Of a stretch of 64,000 bases of DNA, positions 36,006-45,468 are shown one piece after another. The notes beneath the pieces are model-generated. The model ran no database searches. It saw only the letters and a program-made list of their open reading frames with translations, and was not told the DNA's origin. The stretch spans positions 186,001-250,000 of the forward strand of contig NZ_JAABLM010000002.1 of NCBI RefSeq assembly GCF_009915155.1, in the 5' to 3' direction. The DNA is from Flavobacterium ichthyis. GTDB lineage: Bacteria > Bacteroidota > Bacteroidia > Flavobacteriales > Flavobacteriaceae. The position numbers and the translations under genes were made by a program. The stretch's first letter is position 1; each line of letters opens with the position of its first letter.

Positions 36006-39000
36006 ATGCAAATAGCGTATATTTATATCATCAAAAAACCCCAAATAATTTTGAAACAATCACAATTAAGTGCCACAACGCTATTCAAATTTTTACCCGG
36101 AATCCATGTGCTCATTAGCTCAAAAAATCCATATAAAATTGAAACTTACACAGAAGAGTTTAAAACTAATTTTAGAAGCCGAGCTAACTTTTTAGGGGAA
36201 AATGTGATTGATTTTTTCGGAGAGAATTTAGGTATTGAAATTATCAAGCATATCAAAACGTGTTTAGATAATAACCAGAAGCAAATATTTCATTTGCCTG
36301 CAAGTGAATTTAGCATTGATATCTTTGAACTGACACCAATAATCAATGTAAATGGGAATACCGAATCTATCTTAATTCGTATCATCCAAAATGAGAAAAA
36401 AATTGACGAACAATCTTTTCAATCTTCAATTTTAGAACGTTCCCATCAGTTTTTTAGCCAAAGTAATATTGCCATGCATATTTTTTTGGGACCACATTTA
36501 GAATTGTTTCATGCTAACGATAAGTCATTTGATTTATGGGGCAAGGATAAATCAGTAATTGGTATGAAACTTGGAGACTATTTACCAGAATTGCGTGACC
36601 AAGGTTATCTTGAAATTTTAGAAGAAGTTTTTCATACAGGAATCGCCTATTCGGTTTCTGAATCGCCTGTATTTTTACCTAAAAATGGCGCTCTGAGATT
36701 AGCATACGTAAATTTTTCGGCACAACCTTATTATTGTGATTCACTTAAAAAACCTAGCGGAGTATTGGTAATGGCTCGAGAAATTACGCAGGAAGTAGAA
36801 CAGCGTAAATCGAACAAAAAACTTTCGGAAAATTTAGAACTTGCTATTGAGATTGGTCAATTAGGCGTGTTTAATACTAACCTCTGTAAGAAAATTACTC
36901 GTTTTTCTAATGAGATAATTACATGGTTTGAATTAAACCAAAACGAGATTTCCCTTACCGATTTTTACGAATTTGTACATCCGGAAGATCGTGTAAAAAT
37001 TATAAAATTATTTTCTGCAGTTAACCATCAGGAAGATGAAAAGTATAATATCATTTTTCGATTTATAACCCGCTCAAAAAAAATAGTCCCTATCAAGTGT
37101 ATGGCACAATTTCATTTTGAAAATGGAATTGCAACTCATGTTTCGGGGGTGTTTCAAAATGTTGAAAAATTACTTGAAACCGAAACTTACAGTAAGGAAA
37201 GAGCCCATGTGTTATCTCAGGTTTTAAAGAATGCACCATTCCCAATAGGATTGTATAAGGGAAAAGACATGAGAATTGAATTTGTAAATGATGCAATTAT
37301 CCACACTTGGGGCAAAGGAACCGATTTATTAGGAAAAAAATACGCCGAAATCTTACCCGAACTTCAAGACCAAAATGTGTACAACCAATTAAATGATGTA
37401 TTCGAGTCAGGAAAACCATTTATTGCTAAAAATCAATTTATTAAACTTGCTGTAAACGGACAATTAAAAGATTTTTACTTTAATTATACCTTTACTCCTA
37501 TCTATAATCTCGAAGGAAAAATTTATGGCGTGATGAACACCGCTAATGACGTAACCGACTTAGTGATAGCCAAACAAAAAGCGGAAGAAAGTGAAAACCG
37601 TTATAGGTTGTTAATCGAAGAATCCAGTGTTGCAACAGCTTTATATATTGGTCAGAATCATAAGATACAGTATGCTAATGATTTAATGCTTAAATTTTGG
37701 GGTAAAGATCAACAAATAATTGGCAGCAGTATTCGAGAAGCATTGCCAGAATTAAAAGGTCAGAATTTTTTTGAAAAATTCGATCGGGTTTTTAAAACCG
37801 GTGAAGATTATGTGGGAATTGGTGAAGAAGCTTGGTTAGAAGTGAATGGCGTTATGACGCGAGGTTACTATAACTTTACTTATAAAGCCTTGAGAAATCA
37901 GGCAAATGAAATTTATGGAATTCACCATATTGCAATAGATAGTACACAAGAAAAATTAAATCTTGAAGCGTTGCACGAAAGTGAAAAGAATTTTCGTAAC
38001 ATGATACTACAAGCTCCTATTGCGATTTGTATTTTGACTGGAAAAGATTATCGCTTTGAAATTATCAATCAAAAAATGGAATTTCTGCTCGGGCGAACAA
38101 GCGATAAACTACTCAATTATCCGTTATTTGAAGCGATGCCAGAACTCGCAAACGAAGGCTTACAAGCTATTCTCAAAAAGGTTTTCGAAAGTGGTAAATC
38201 CTATATTTCTGAGGAACAAAATTTTCATTTGCCACGACCTAATGGTTTACAATCTCTTTACGTTACTTATATATACGAGCCTGTTCTCGATCAAAATAAT
38301 ATGGTGAAAAGTGTTATGGTAGTAGCCAATGATGTGACCCAACAAGTGCTTTCACGAAAAAAAATTGAAGAAATTGTACAAGAACGCACCAAGGAACTCG
38401 CCGATGCTAATTTAAGTTTGAAAAATTCTAATGCCGAATTGGCACAGTTTGCCTATATTGCATCTCACGACTTGCAAGAACCGCTAAGGAAGATTACCAT
38501 TTTTGGGAATATGTTAGAAGAAAACTTAGGCGAAATTTCTCCAAAAGCAAAGGCCTATTTAGAAAAAATTACCAGTTCTGCTACGAGAATGACTAATTTA
38601 ATCAAAGACGTGTTAGGTTACTCACAACTTTCACATGGAAAAGATATTTTCAAAAAAGCTGATTTAAATAAAATTCTAAAGGAGGTTATTAATGATTACG
38701 AATTAATCATCGAACAAAAAAAAGTTAGAATAAGCTGGAATAATCTTCCTGTAATTAAGGTGATTCCGCTCCAAATTTCGCAATTGTTTAGTAATCTAAT
38801 TTCAAATTCAATAAAATATTCTCGTGAAAATGTCCCGCCCGAAATTATTATTGAAGTGGCTCAAACAACAGATTTAGAATATAAGTCGTATCACTTATTA
38901 GAAAAAAAAGCTTACTTTAAGTTTACCTTTACCGACAACGGTATAGGATTTAAACCTGAATATTCAGAAAAAATATTTAGCATCTTTCAAAGATTACACG

Positions 39001-39137
39001 GCAAAGGAGAATTTGAAGGCACTGGAATAGGACTCGCAATGTGTAAGAAAATTGTGGAAAATCATAATGGAGTCATTTTTGCAGCTCCAAGTCAAGATTT
39101 TGGCGCAAGCTTTATCTTTTTCTTACCAGAAAAATAA
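36006..39137 (+). CDS. PAS-repeat sensor histidine kinase
   Basis: About 1043 residues from ATG 36006 (TTG 36000 also possible). No membrane helix is seen, so it is probably cytoplasmic. Roughly five to six PAS-type modules: a divergent first (about 20-130), a PAS_3-like one with FVHPEDR (about 275-385), and four of one subtype with FWGK...PELxxQ...VFxTG-like sequence. Then comes a coiled coil (RTKELADANLSLKNSNAELA), HisKA with AYIASHDLQEPLRKI, and HATPase with NSIKYS, DNGIGF and GTGIGLAMCKKI. No receiver is adjacent in the same operon. Confidence 0.9.
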   Translation: MQIAYIYIIKKPQIILKQSQLSATTLFKFLPGIHVLISSKNPYKIETYTEEFKTNFRSRANFLGENVIDFFGENLGIEIIKHIKTCLDNNQKQIFHLPASEFSIDIFELTPIINVNGNTESILIRIIQNEKKIDEQSFQSSILERSHQFFSQSNIAMHIFLGPHLELFHANDKSFDLWGKDKSVIGMKLGDYLPELRDQGYLEILEEVFHTGIAYSVSESPVFLPKNGALRLAYVNFSAQPYYCDSLKKPSGVLVMAREITQEVEQRKSNKKLSENLELAIEIGQLGVFNTNLCKKITRFSNEIITWFELNQNEISLTDFYEFVHPEDRVKIIKLFSAVNHQEDEKYNIIFRFITRSKKIVPIKCMAQFHFENGIATHVSGVFQNVEKLLETETYSKERAHVLSQVLKNAPFPIGLYKGKDMRIEFVNDAIIHTWGKGTDLLGKKYAEILPELQDQNVYNQLNDVFESGKPFIAKNQFIKLAVNGQLKDFYFNYTFTPIYNLEGKIYGVMNTANDVTDLVIAKQKAEESENRYRLLIEESSVATALYIGQNHKIQYANDLMLKFWGKDQQIIGSSIREALPELKGQNFFEKFDRVFKTGEDYVGIGEEAWLEVNGVMTRGYYNFTYKALRNQANEIYGIHHIAIDSTQEKLNLEALHESEKNFRNMILQAPIAICILTGKDYRFEIINQKMEFLLGRTSDKLLNYPLFEAMPELANEGLQAILKKVFESGKSYISEEQNFHLPRPNGLQSLYVTYIYEPVLDQNNMVKSVMVVANDVTQQVLSRKKIEEIVQERTKELADANLSLKNSNAELAQFAYIASHDLQEPLRKITIFGNMLEENLGEISPKAKAYLEKITSSATRMTNLIKDVLGYSQLSHGKDIFKKADLNKILKEVINDYELIIEQKKVRISWNNLPVIKVIPLQISQLFSNLISNSIKYSRENVPPEIIIEVAQTTDLEYKSYHLLEKKAYFKFTFTDNGIGFKPEYSEKIFSIFQRLHGKGEFEGTGIGLAMCKKIVENHNGVIFAAPSQDFGASFIFFLPEK

Positions 39138-39151
39138 TTAAAATAAAACTT

Positions 39152-39583
39152 TTAGGATTGGGTAGTTTTAGAACTTGAATCCTGCTCGGTTTCATTTTCG
39201 AGAACTCGCTTCTGAACTCTTTCAAGACTTTTAAATTTATAGTCAATCGCTAATCCTTGTTCAAGTAAGTTATTAACATCGAACAAATTATGATACAAAA
39301 ATTGCTTTGCAGCAACAGTTAGACTGTCAAAAGAAATTTCGAGTGCTGCATAAGCTTCTAGTTCTGCTCTTATGTTATGATCTTCTAAATTATGGTCTAA
39401 AAAAAAATTTGTAAGGTCACCTATTGGTCGTAAAGCTGGCTTTAACTGATTTTCAATCACATAATTTAAATTTTCGAGTGTCACAGGAAGAAACACAAAT
39501 TCGTCAAAAAGTACTACTAATCCCTGTGACTGATTGGCTTCATAAAAAGGGTAAATTGTTAAGTGCGAGTCTTCAATCTTCAT
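39152..39583 (-). CDS. Hypothetical protein
   Basis: 143 residues from ATG 39583 (the longer frame adds MLNGLCNIILT). It has no signal peptide and no recognised domain. The sequence is acidic at the ends, with helical segments (YAALEISFDSLTVAAKQFLY). It is convergent with the histidine kinase, separated by 14 bases and with no terminator seen between them. Confidence 0.5.
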   Translation of the reverse strand: MKIEDSHLTIYPFYEANQSQGLVVLFDEFVFLPVTLENLNYVIENQLKPALRPIGDLTNFFLDHNLEDHNIRAELEAYAALEISFDSLTVAAKQFLYHNLFDVNNLLEQGLAIDYKFKSLERVQKRVLENETEQDSSSKTTQS

Positions 39584-39776
39584 GGTTAAGATAATATTGC
39601 ATAGTCCGTTTAACACAAATTTCTAAAATATTATTGTTGTTTTTTTTATAAAAATAAATTTATTTGTTATACGATTATAAGTATTGTGAACCCGAATTAA
39701 TTTTCGTTAAATAATCTTTATAATTACGATATAACTAAAATCAACAACTAAAAAACGTGATTTGGTAAAGTAAATA

Positions 39777-40547
39777 TCAAGGCGCAACCCGTTTTTCGGT
39801 TAAATATTTCCAATATCTTTTTGGCACGTGCCTGATATGAAGCTTCATATTTTTGCGAGCCAAAATATTTGTACTTTTAAAATAATCCTGCCATAATATA
39901 GAAAATAAATCTTCTTTAACCGCCAAGTGATTTTCGTCAGTAGTATGCTTTTTTAAATCTGGATGCATCTCGAATACAACTTCCTCTACTGTTTTCAGGT
40001 TATAAAATAATCCATATTTTCTTTTTAAATCGTAAATAATCCATTGTTGATCGGCGAATCGATCTTTAAAAAATTTAGCAATAAGAGGTAACACATTAAA
40101 ATCGGGTTCTACACCCGCATAAAATATACCATCACTCGTTTCTTGAAAACGGATAAAAGCTTTCATTCTATGACGTTCACGACTCACGCTTTTAGCAATT
40201 TTTGTGATGCCAATTACATTTTTGTGTCCAAAATTTTGCTCGACTTTTTCTGTTTTTGAATTAAAAACATACACACAAAATTCAAAAATATGCTGAAAAC
40301 TTTCCTCTTTTTCGGACAAGTAGGCGGTGTAAATTTGATATAAAAACATTGAAGAGACTCGCTTTTCTAAACCTTTCCAAACCCTCATCGATTTTTCTTC
40401 TTGAGTAATAACCTCTAAAAAATCATACATTAACAAAGGTTGAAATAATGCTTTAGAAACAATTGTAAACTGCTTAGGTCTTCTTTCAAAAAATTCAAAT
40501 ATAGTGGTCAATAAACCATTAAAACTTCCATCAAAAATAAATATCAT
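39777..40547 (-). CDS. TIGR03915-family putative DNA repair protein
   Basis: 256 residues. It opens MIFIFDGSFNGLLTTIFEFFERR, the start typical of this family, and contains RERHRMKAFIRFQE and WIIYDLKRKYGLFYN, followed by a helical tail with RKNMKLHIRHVPKRYWKYL. The family has a uracil-DNA-glycosylase-like partner context and is always beside the radical SAM protein, as here: only one base separates the two genes. Function is unproven but DNA repair or modification is the usual proposal. Confidence 0.85.
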   Translation of the reverse strand: MIFIFDGSFNGLLTTIFEFFERRPKQFTIVSKALFQPLLMYDFLEVITQEEKSMRVWKGLEKRVSSMFLYQIYTAYLSEKEESFQHIFEFCVYVFNSKTEKVEQNFGHKNVIGITKIAKSVSRERHRMKAFIRFQETSDGIFYAGVEPDFNVLPLIAKFFKDRFADQQWIIYDLKRKYGLFYNLKTVEEVVFEMHPDLKKHTTDENHLAVKEDLFSILWQDYFKSTNILARKNMKLHIRHVPKRYWKYLTEKRVAP

Positions 40548-40548
40548 A

Positions 40549-41805
40549 TTAAAAAAGCGTTAGCTGATTTTGAGGAATTTTTGTGTACTTACTTGAACCT
40601 TCGGTTACAATTTTGTTGCGAAGATGAATGGGATCAGGATCATTTAATTGAAAAACTGAATCCGCACATCTTATAAAATATTTTGCTCGATTGTAGGCTA
40701 TGCCTAATTTTTGTAATTGATATGATTTTAATTTTCCAAATTTTCTTGCCTGGATTATTTTTTTCGCAGAACCTACTCCAATTCCCGGAATTCGCAAAAT
40801 CATTCTATAATCAGCTGTATTAATATCTACTGGAAAAAACTCCATATTTCGCAAAGCCCAACTAAGTTTTGGATCAATCTCTACATCGAGATTAGGGTTT
40901 TTGGGATTCAGGATTTCATAAACGTCAAAACCATAAAAGCGCATTAACCAATCTGTTTGATACAATCTATTTTCTCTTAAGAGTGGCGGTTGAGAACCTA
41001 TAACAGGCATTCTTTCGTCGTAACTTATTGGGATATAACCAGAATAATAAACCCTTTTTAAATTAAAGTTTTTATAATATTGATTCGCACTGTACATAAT
41101 TTCCATGTCAGTTTCTGGTGTGGCTCCAATTACCATTTGTGTACTTTGGCCTGCAGGAACGAATTTGGGTGTATTTTTAATTATTTTTTTTTCATCCTTG
41201 AATTTTACGATACTATTTTCAATGAATGCCAAAGGTTTTTTTACTTGATCATGAGATTTGTCTGGGGCTAAGAGTTTAAGTCCGGATTCGGTTGGCATTT
41301 CAAGGTTAATACTCATTCTATCTGCATATAATCCCGCTTCCGTTAACAATTCTTCACTGGCTCCAGGAATAGTTTTGAGATGAATATAACCGTTAAAATT
41401 ATTTTCCAGCCGTAATCTTTTAACAATTCTCACCAATCTTTCCATGGTGTAATCGGGGTTTTTAAAAATTCCCGAACTGAGAAATAAACCTTCAATATAA
41501 TTTCGCCGATAAAAACCCATAGTAAGTTCTACCACTTCATCGACTGTAAATGCGGCTCTTTTTACATCGTTACTTTTTCTAGATACACAGAAAGCGCAAT
41601 CAAAAATACAATGATTGGTAAGTAAAATTTTAAGTAAAGATACACATCGGCCATCTTCGGTGTAAGTATGACAAATGCCCGACCCGTTTGCATCCCCTAA
41701 ACCTTTATTATCATTTTTTCGATTGCTTCCGCTAGACGAACAAGACACATCATATTTAGCTGCATCTGCCAAAATTTTTAGCTTTTCTCTAATTCTTTCA
41801 GACAT
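40549..41805 (-). CDS. Putative DNA modification/repair radical SAM protein (TIGR03916 type)
   Basis: 418 residues. The iron-sulfur motif is LLTNHCIFDCAFC with Cys66-x3-Cys70-x2-Cys73, the radical-SAM core. Near the C-terminus RIPGIGVGSAKKIIQARKF is a helix-hairpin-helix DNA-binding motif. N-terminal cysteines (SCSSSGSNRK, SGICHTY, GRCVS) may bind another metal. Paired with the TIGR03915 gene downstream. In related organisms this pair is thought to act on DNA lesions. Confidence 0.9.
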   Translation of the reverse strand: MSERIREKLKILADAAKYDVSCSSSGSNRKNDNKGLGDANGSGICHTYTEDGRCVSLLKILLTNHCIFDCAFCVSRKSNDVKRAAFTVDEVVELTMGFYRRNYIEGLFLSSGIFKNPDYTMERLVRIVKRLRLENNFNGYIHLKTIPGASEELLTEAGLYADRMSINLEMPTESGLKLLAPDKSHDQVKKPLAFIENSIVKFKDEKKIIKNTPKFVPAGQSTQMVIGATPETDMEIMYSANQYYKNFNLKRVYYSGYIPISYDERMPVIGSQPPLLRENRLYQTDWLMRFYGFDVYEILNPKNPNLDVEIDPKLSWALRNMEFFPVDINTADYRMILRIPGIGVGSAKKIIQARKFGKLKSYQLQKLGIAYNRAKYFIRCADSVFQLNDPDPIHLRNKIVTEGSSKYTKIPQNQLTLF

Positions 41806-41885
41806 TTTTAAAATTTTTGCCTTACAAATTTCGGGAACGGATTTTCGAATGATTGTTAATGCATAGGGATAAATTTTACCAAAAA

Positions 41886-41930
41886 GAAAAAAAAAAGTAG
41901 CGTTAGAACATATTCATAACGCTACTTTTA
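41886..41930 (-). terminator. Terminator, bidirectional in form
   Basis: GTAGCGTTA (41897-41905) and TAACGCTAC (41917-41925) with an A-run on the left and T-run on the right. It lies after the minus-strand lipoprotein gene ending at 41977. Confidence 0.75.
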
Positions 41931-41976
41931 CAGTTGACAGGTTGGATTTTCCGAATATTTTATTATTTATGCTGTA

Positions 41977-42396
41977 TTATTTTTTTTTCACGTTGTCATT
42001 CCATCCGGTACTTCCATTTCCTTCACCACCGCTTCCGCTAGTACCGCTACCGCCGCTTGTTCCACTGCTTCCATAAACTCTGTCAGTATCTGTGTTACTT
42101 TTTTGGTTAGGGTCAATGATGCTTACGTTTGGCTCATTTTTTTGATTAAGTTTACTTTCTCGGTTGCTTTCTAGTGTTGTGTTTTGCGCTGAAACACCAC
42201 TTGGTCGCCTATTGGAATTTTTAAATGAGGGATTATTTTTAATAACAACTGTGTCAGTATTATTATTTAATTCGATATTTTTTTCTGCACATTCGACACA
42301 AGGATCTTTTTTGTTGCAAGAAATTGCTAATGTGGTAGTGATAGCTATTGACAGAAGTAATATAGCAGCCGATATATTCTTACTAAGTGATTTCAT
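41977..42396 (-). CDS. Ser/Gly/Asn-rich lipoprotein
   Basis: 139 residues. A lipoprotein signal (TTTLAISC, Cys27) is followed by a short Cys-containing stretch (KKDPCVECAEK) and then low-complexity disordered sequence ending SGTSGGSGTSGSGGEGNGS. No domain is recognised. The low-complexity tail could be a linker or surface tether. Confidence 0.55.
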   Translation of the reverse strand: MKSLSKNISAAILLLSIAITTTLAISCNKKDPCVECAEKNIELNNNTDTVVIKNNPSFKNSNRRPSGVSAQNTTLESNRESKLNQKNEPNVSIIDPNQKSNTDTDRVYGSSGTSGGSGTSGSGGEGNGSTGWNDNVKKK

Positions 42397-42485
42397 AATG
42401 AAAATTAATTTGGTTACGATGTAAAATTACTTCATTGATAAATCCAATGCGTTATAAAATTTCCATTCAATTTTCTAAAATAAGA

Positions 42486-42992
42486 TTATCGGAGGGCAAT
42501 TTTTTTATTTTCGATACTCCATCGTGGTATTTTTGAATTTTTACCTTCGACTAATTCAAACTTGTATTCTTGTTTAGAAGTTTCCCGAGTGGATGGATCG
42601 GTAATGGTGTATTCCATGTGCGCTTTCTCTTTGAAAAATTTTTTCCAAGTAGGAAAAATATCAATGTATTTCCCTCGAATGGCTTTTAATGTCAATACTT
42701 GATTATTATTTTTTTTAAAGTCCACAAATAAACACTCATGCCAATCCTCTTTACTTTCTAGTTCCAAGTCCGTAATATCTTTCGGGGCGTAAATTATAGT
42801 GTAGCTGTTTTCATCTCCATTGTTAGTAACACCATAATATCTATAATTCAAAGTAGTCAATTGGACAATTTGTTCGGAGATTTCTCTTGCATCTTTTGGA
42901 TTGACTTCAGAGATAGATTTTAGGAAAGAAATATCTTGAGCGAAACCAATTCCGTAGAGTAAAAGTGCTGTGGTATAAATAATGCTTTTCAT
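42486..42992 (-). CDS. Secreted hypothetical protein
   Basis: 168 residues from ATG 42992, which gives a clean signal peptide MKSIIYTTALLLYGIGFAQ; ATG 43001 (MEVMKS) is also possible and the longest frame (43034) is not. The mature part is beta-rich (TIIYAPKDITDLELESKEDW, KEYKFELVEGK). No family recognised. Minus-strand TAATTTTG at 43014-43021 may be its -7 box. Confidence 0.55.
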   Translation of the reverse strand: MKSIIYTTALLLYGIGFAQDISFLKSISEVNPKDAREISEQIVQLTTLNYRYYGVTNNGDENSYTIIYAPKDITDLELESKEDWHECLFVDFKKNNNQVLTLKAIRGKYIDIFPTWKKFFKEKAHMEYTITDPSTRETSKQEYKFELVEGKNSKIPRWSIENKKIALR

Positions 42993-43013
42993 AACTTCCA
43001 TACTTAATATCAT

Positions 43014-43021
43014 CAAAATTA
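43014..43021 (-). promoter_or_regulatory. -7 box (TAATTTTG) for the secreted hypothetical gene
   Basis: Minus-strand TAATTTTG, 13-22 bases ahead of the candidate ATGs at 43001 and 42992. Confidence 0.4.
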
Positions 43022-43082
43022 TATAGAAAATCACGTATTCGTTTTACACAAAAGCACTTTTTAATAACATAATTTCTAACAA

Positions 43083-43107
43083 AAAAAAACGCCCTTGATA
43101 GGCGTTT
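43083..43107 (-). terminator. Terminator after receiver gene
   Basis: ACGCC-CTTGATA-GGCGT with a T-run on the minus strand, overlapping the 3' end of the receiver gene. Confidence 0.65.
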
Positions 43108-43550
43108 TAAACATTGTAGAAAAAGGTTTCTCTATTTAACCCAGAAGTATGGTAATGCCAATTAATATTTAAAACATTTTTAATAATCTTTTTTAACGTG
43201 CCATAATCATTGGGTTTTGTAATGTAGATATTAGCGCCGTTAATAAAAGTTTCCTCTATGTCCTTTTCCAAAGATGATGTGGAATATATTGCCACGGAAA
43301 TATCTTTAAAACGTGGGTTACTTCTAATTTGCTTTAAACATTCTGCACCGGATATAAAAGGCATGTTAAGATCTAGGAAAATAATATGTGGCAACCTTTT
43401 TTCCTCATTATTTAAATGTTCCATGAGCTCGATAGCATTTTTGAACATTAGAAGTTCTTTTGAAATATTAATTTCTCCCAGAACTTCTTCAAATAAAAGG
43501 CGATCATCTTGATCGTCGTCTGCGAGAAAAATCTGCATTGATGAACTCAT
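43107..43550 (-). CDS. Single-domain response regulator (receiver)
   Basis: 147 residues, one receiver domain and no output domain. FLADDDQDD (acidic pocket), FLDLNMP (phospho-acceptor Asp), YSTSS (switch Ser/Thr) and YITKP (Lys) are present. The C-terminus ends NINWHYHTSGLNRETFFYNV, which is nearly the same as the tail of the receiver at 47338-47793. Both are probably phosphorylated by PAS kinases such as those at 36.0, 47.8 or 62.1 kb. Confidence 0.88.
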   Translation of the reverse strand: MSSSMQIFLADDDQDDRLLFEEVLGEINISKELLMFKNAIELMEHLNNEEKRLPHIIFLDLNMPFISGAECLKQIRSNPRFKDISVAIYSTSSLEKDIEETFINGANIYITKPNDYGTLKKIIKNVLNINWHYHTSGLNRETFFYNV

Positions 43551-43606
43551 AAAGTATATGTTTATCCTTGGTTAAAAATCCAAACTTTTGTAGTTGGATT
43601 GTGATG

Positions 43607-43614
43607 CAAATATA
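43607..43614 (-). promoter_or_regulatory. -7 box (TATATTTG) for the receiver gene
   Basis: Minus-strand TATATTTG, about 57 bases ahead of ATG 43550. Confidence 0.45.
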
Positions 43615-43853
43615 TTTATATCTAAAATAAAAAAAGTTACATAATTATAAGATTTACTTATTTTATTTTTTACCCTCGTAAAATATATCGGTACAATTTA
43701 TTATTAAATGGTTGTTGAAATTCTTTGGTGGTACGGTAAAATCAAAAAAGCAATCTATCCAAACTTTAATAACTTTTTCCAATAATTATATAAGCGCTAA
43801 AACATTATAAAACAAGAACTTTGAATTGTAATACCATTTGAAAAAGTTAGAAC

Positions 43854-44024
43854 ATGGAAACAACAAATGATCACAACCATGACAATTATCCATTAGGAAT
43901 AGATTTAAACAGAATAAAAATACCACAATGGCTATCGCTTTATTTTAGTTTACCCAACATTTGTGAACGTCCGGATATTGATGAAATGTTAATTGATGGA
44001 TATCCACAAGATGACGATTTTTAG
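43854..44024 (+). CDS. Small protein of 56 residues
   Basis: ATG to TAG gives METTNDHNHDNYPLGIDLNR, then a middle IKIPQWLSLYFSLPNICERP and an acidic tail ending PQDDDF. It stands between two receivers/kinase genes with a terminator 47 bases downstream, so a transcript exists here. It is short and acidic with a His/Asn-rich start; no family recognised. The 300 bases before it hold nothing else I can support. Confidence 0.45.
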   Translation: METTNDHNHDNYPLGIDLNRIKIPQWLSLYFSLPNICERPDIDEMLIDGYPQDDDF

Positions 44025-44070
44025 AAGATAACTGGCACGAATCCGGTTAAGAGGATTATGTTTCCCTTAA

Positions 44071-44112
44071 AATCTCGCTCGTACTTATAAGTAGCGAGGA
44101 TTTTTTTTTTAT
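44071..44112 (+). terminator. Terminator after the 56-residue gene
   Basis: AATCTCGCT(C) pairs with AGCGAGGATT around GTACTTATAAGT, followed by eleven Ts. Confidence 0.75.
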
Positions 44113-44116
44113 TATT

Positions 44117-44491
44117 ATGAAAATTATCACTTCAAAAACACACGCAATTATCGATTATATAATAGGAATTATTATGCTCTGCATTCCTACTTTTATGAAC
44201 TTTCCAGACGATTCTCTCGTGTGTAGAATACTTGTAATACCTGCATTGTTATTACTCTTAACAGCAACTTTAAGCGAACACGAAATTAATCTTGCCAATT
44301 TTCTTTCACGTCAATTGCATTTAAAAATAGATGTGGTCATTGCAGCGTTTTTGTTATTTTCTCCAATAATTATTGGGTTATCGCATAGTTTTCCGCACAT
44401 ACTTTTCGGAATGTTAATATTGGCAAACATCGTACTGTCAAAGAGAAACAAAGCCGTTGACAGTACAACATTTAACAACATCCAAAATTAG
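44117..44491 (+). CDS. SPW-repeat-like small membrane protein
   Basis: 124 residues with four hydrophobic segments. ITSKTHAIIDYIIGIIMLCIP and IDVVIAAFLLFSPIIIG are similar halves, the layout of SPW-repeat-like proteins in which a helix pair is duplicated. Function unknown. The SDR gene begins right at its stop, so they are co-transcribed. Confidence 0.6.
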   Translation: MKIITSKTHAIIDYIIGIIMLCIPTFMNFPDDSLVCRILVIPALLLLLTATLSEHEINLANFLSRQLHLKIDVVIAAFLLFSPIIIGLSHSFPHILFGMLILANIVLSKRNKAVDSTTFNNIQN

Positions 44492-44493
44492 TG

Positions 44494-45348
44494 ATGAAAA
44501 AACTTAAAAATTTTCCTGAACAAAAACAGTCTCAGCCAGGTATCGAAAACAAAATGACACCTGAACCCCAAATTATTCGTCAGGATTATTATGGTAGCCA
44601 AAAGTTAATGGGAAAAGTTGCCTTGATTACCGGAGGCGATAGTGGGATTGGCCGAAGTATCGCAGTACATTTCGCAAGAGAAGGAGCTGACGTGGCCCTT
44701 GCCTATTTTGACGAAAATGAGGATGCGAAAACCACTAAAGATATGGTAAACGCTGAAGGCAGGAAATGCTTGCTTTTTAAAGGAGATTTAAAGAAGGAAA
44801 CTTTCTGTAAAAAAATAGTATCAAAAACGATTGAAAAACTAGGGAAATTAGACATTTTAGTAAACAATGCTGCGATGCAATTTCCTAAAAAGAATATCGC
44901 CGATATTACAACTGAACAAGTTCAAAAAACATTTAAAACCAATATATTTCCATTTTTTTATACGGTTATTGCCGCAATTCCGCACCTTAAAAAAGGAGCT
45001 TCAATAATAAATACTACTTCAGTAACGGCGTATCGAGGCAGCGAGCATTTACTGGATTATTCGAGTACAAAAGGTGCAATTGTAGCCTTTACTAGATCAG
45101 CTTCATTAATGCTCGTAGAAAAAAAAATTCGAGTAAACGCGGTTGCTCCAGGACCAATATGGACACCATTAATACCAGCAACTTTTCGAGGGGAAGATTT
45201 AAAAAAATTTGGACAGGATACCCCTATGGGACGAGCTGGTCAACCAAGCGAAGTAGCGCCAGCTTACGTTTTTTTAGCATCTGAAGACGCCTCCTATATT
45301 ACTGGACAAGTCATTCATATTAATGGAGGCGAAATTATTGGCGGCTAA
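44494..45348 (+). CDS. Short-chain dehydrogenase/reductase (YghA/general-stress type)
   Basis: 284 residues from ATG 44494; a GTG three bases earlier overlaps the preceding stop. The extended N-terminus (FPEQKQSQPGIENKMTPEP) is typical of the general-stress SDR group. Motifs: TGGDSGIG cofactor loop, NNAA, and catalytic YSSTK. It probably uses NADP(H); substrate unknown. It shares an operon with the small membrane protein. Confidence 0.88.
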   Translation: MKKLKNFPEQKQSQPGIENKMTPEPQIIRQDYYGSQKLMGKVALITGGDSGIGRSIAVHFAREGADVALAYFDENEDAKTTKDMVNAEGRKCLLFKGDLKKETFCKKIVSKTIEKLGKLDILVNNAAMQFPKKNIADITTEQVQKTFKTNIFPFFYTVIAAIPHLKKGASIINTTSVTAYRGSEHLLDYSSTKGAIVAFTRSASLMLVEKKIRVNAVAPGPIWTPLIPATFRGEDLKKFGQDTPMGRAGQPSEVAPAYVFLASEDASYITGQVIHINGGEIIGG

Positions 45349-45468
45349 CATTTTTTTTGGCGAAACCTTAATACATTAATGAATATATAATGTGTAAATT
45401 TAAGTAATACTTAATTAATACTGTAAAAAAAAATTTAAGTGTAATATAACAATCAAAATTTTAAAGCT

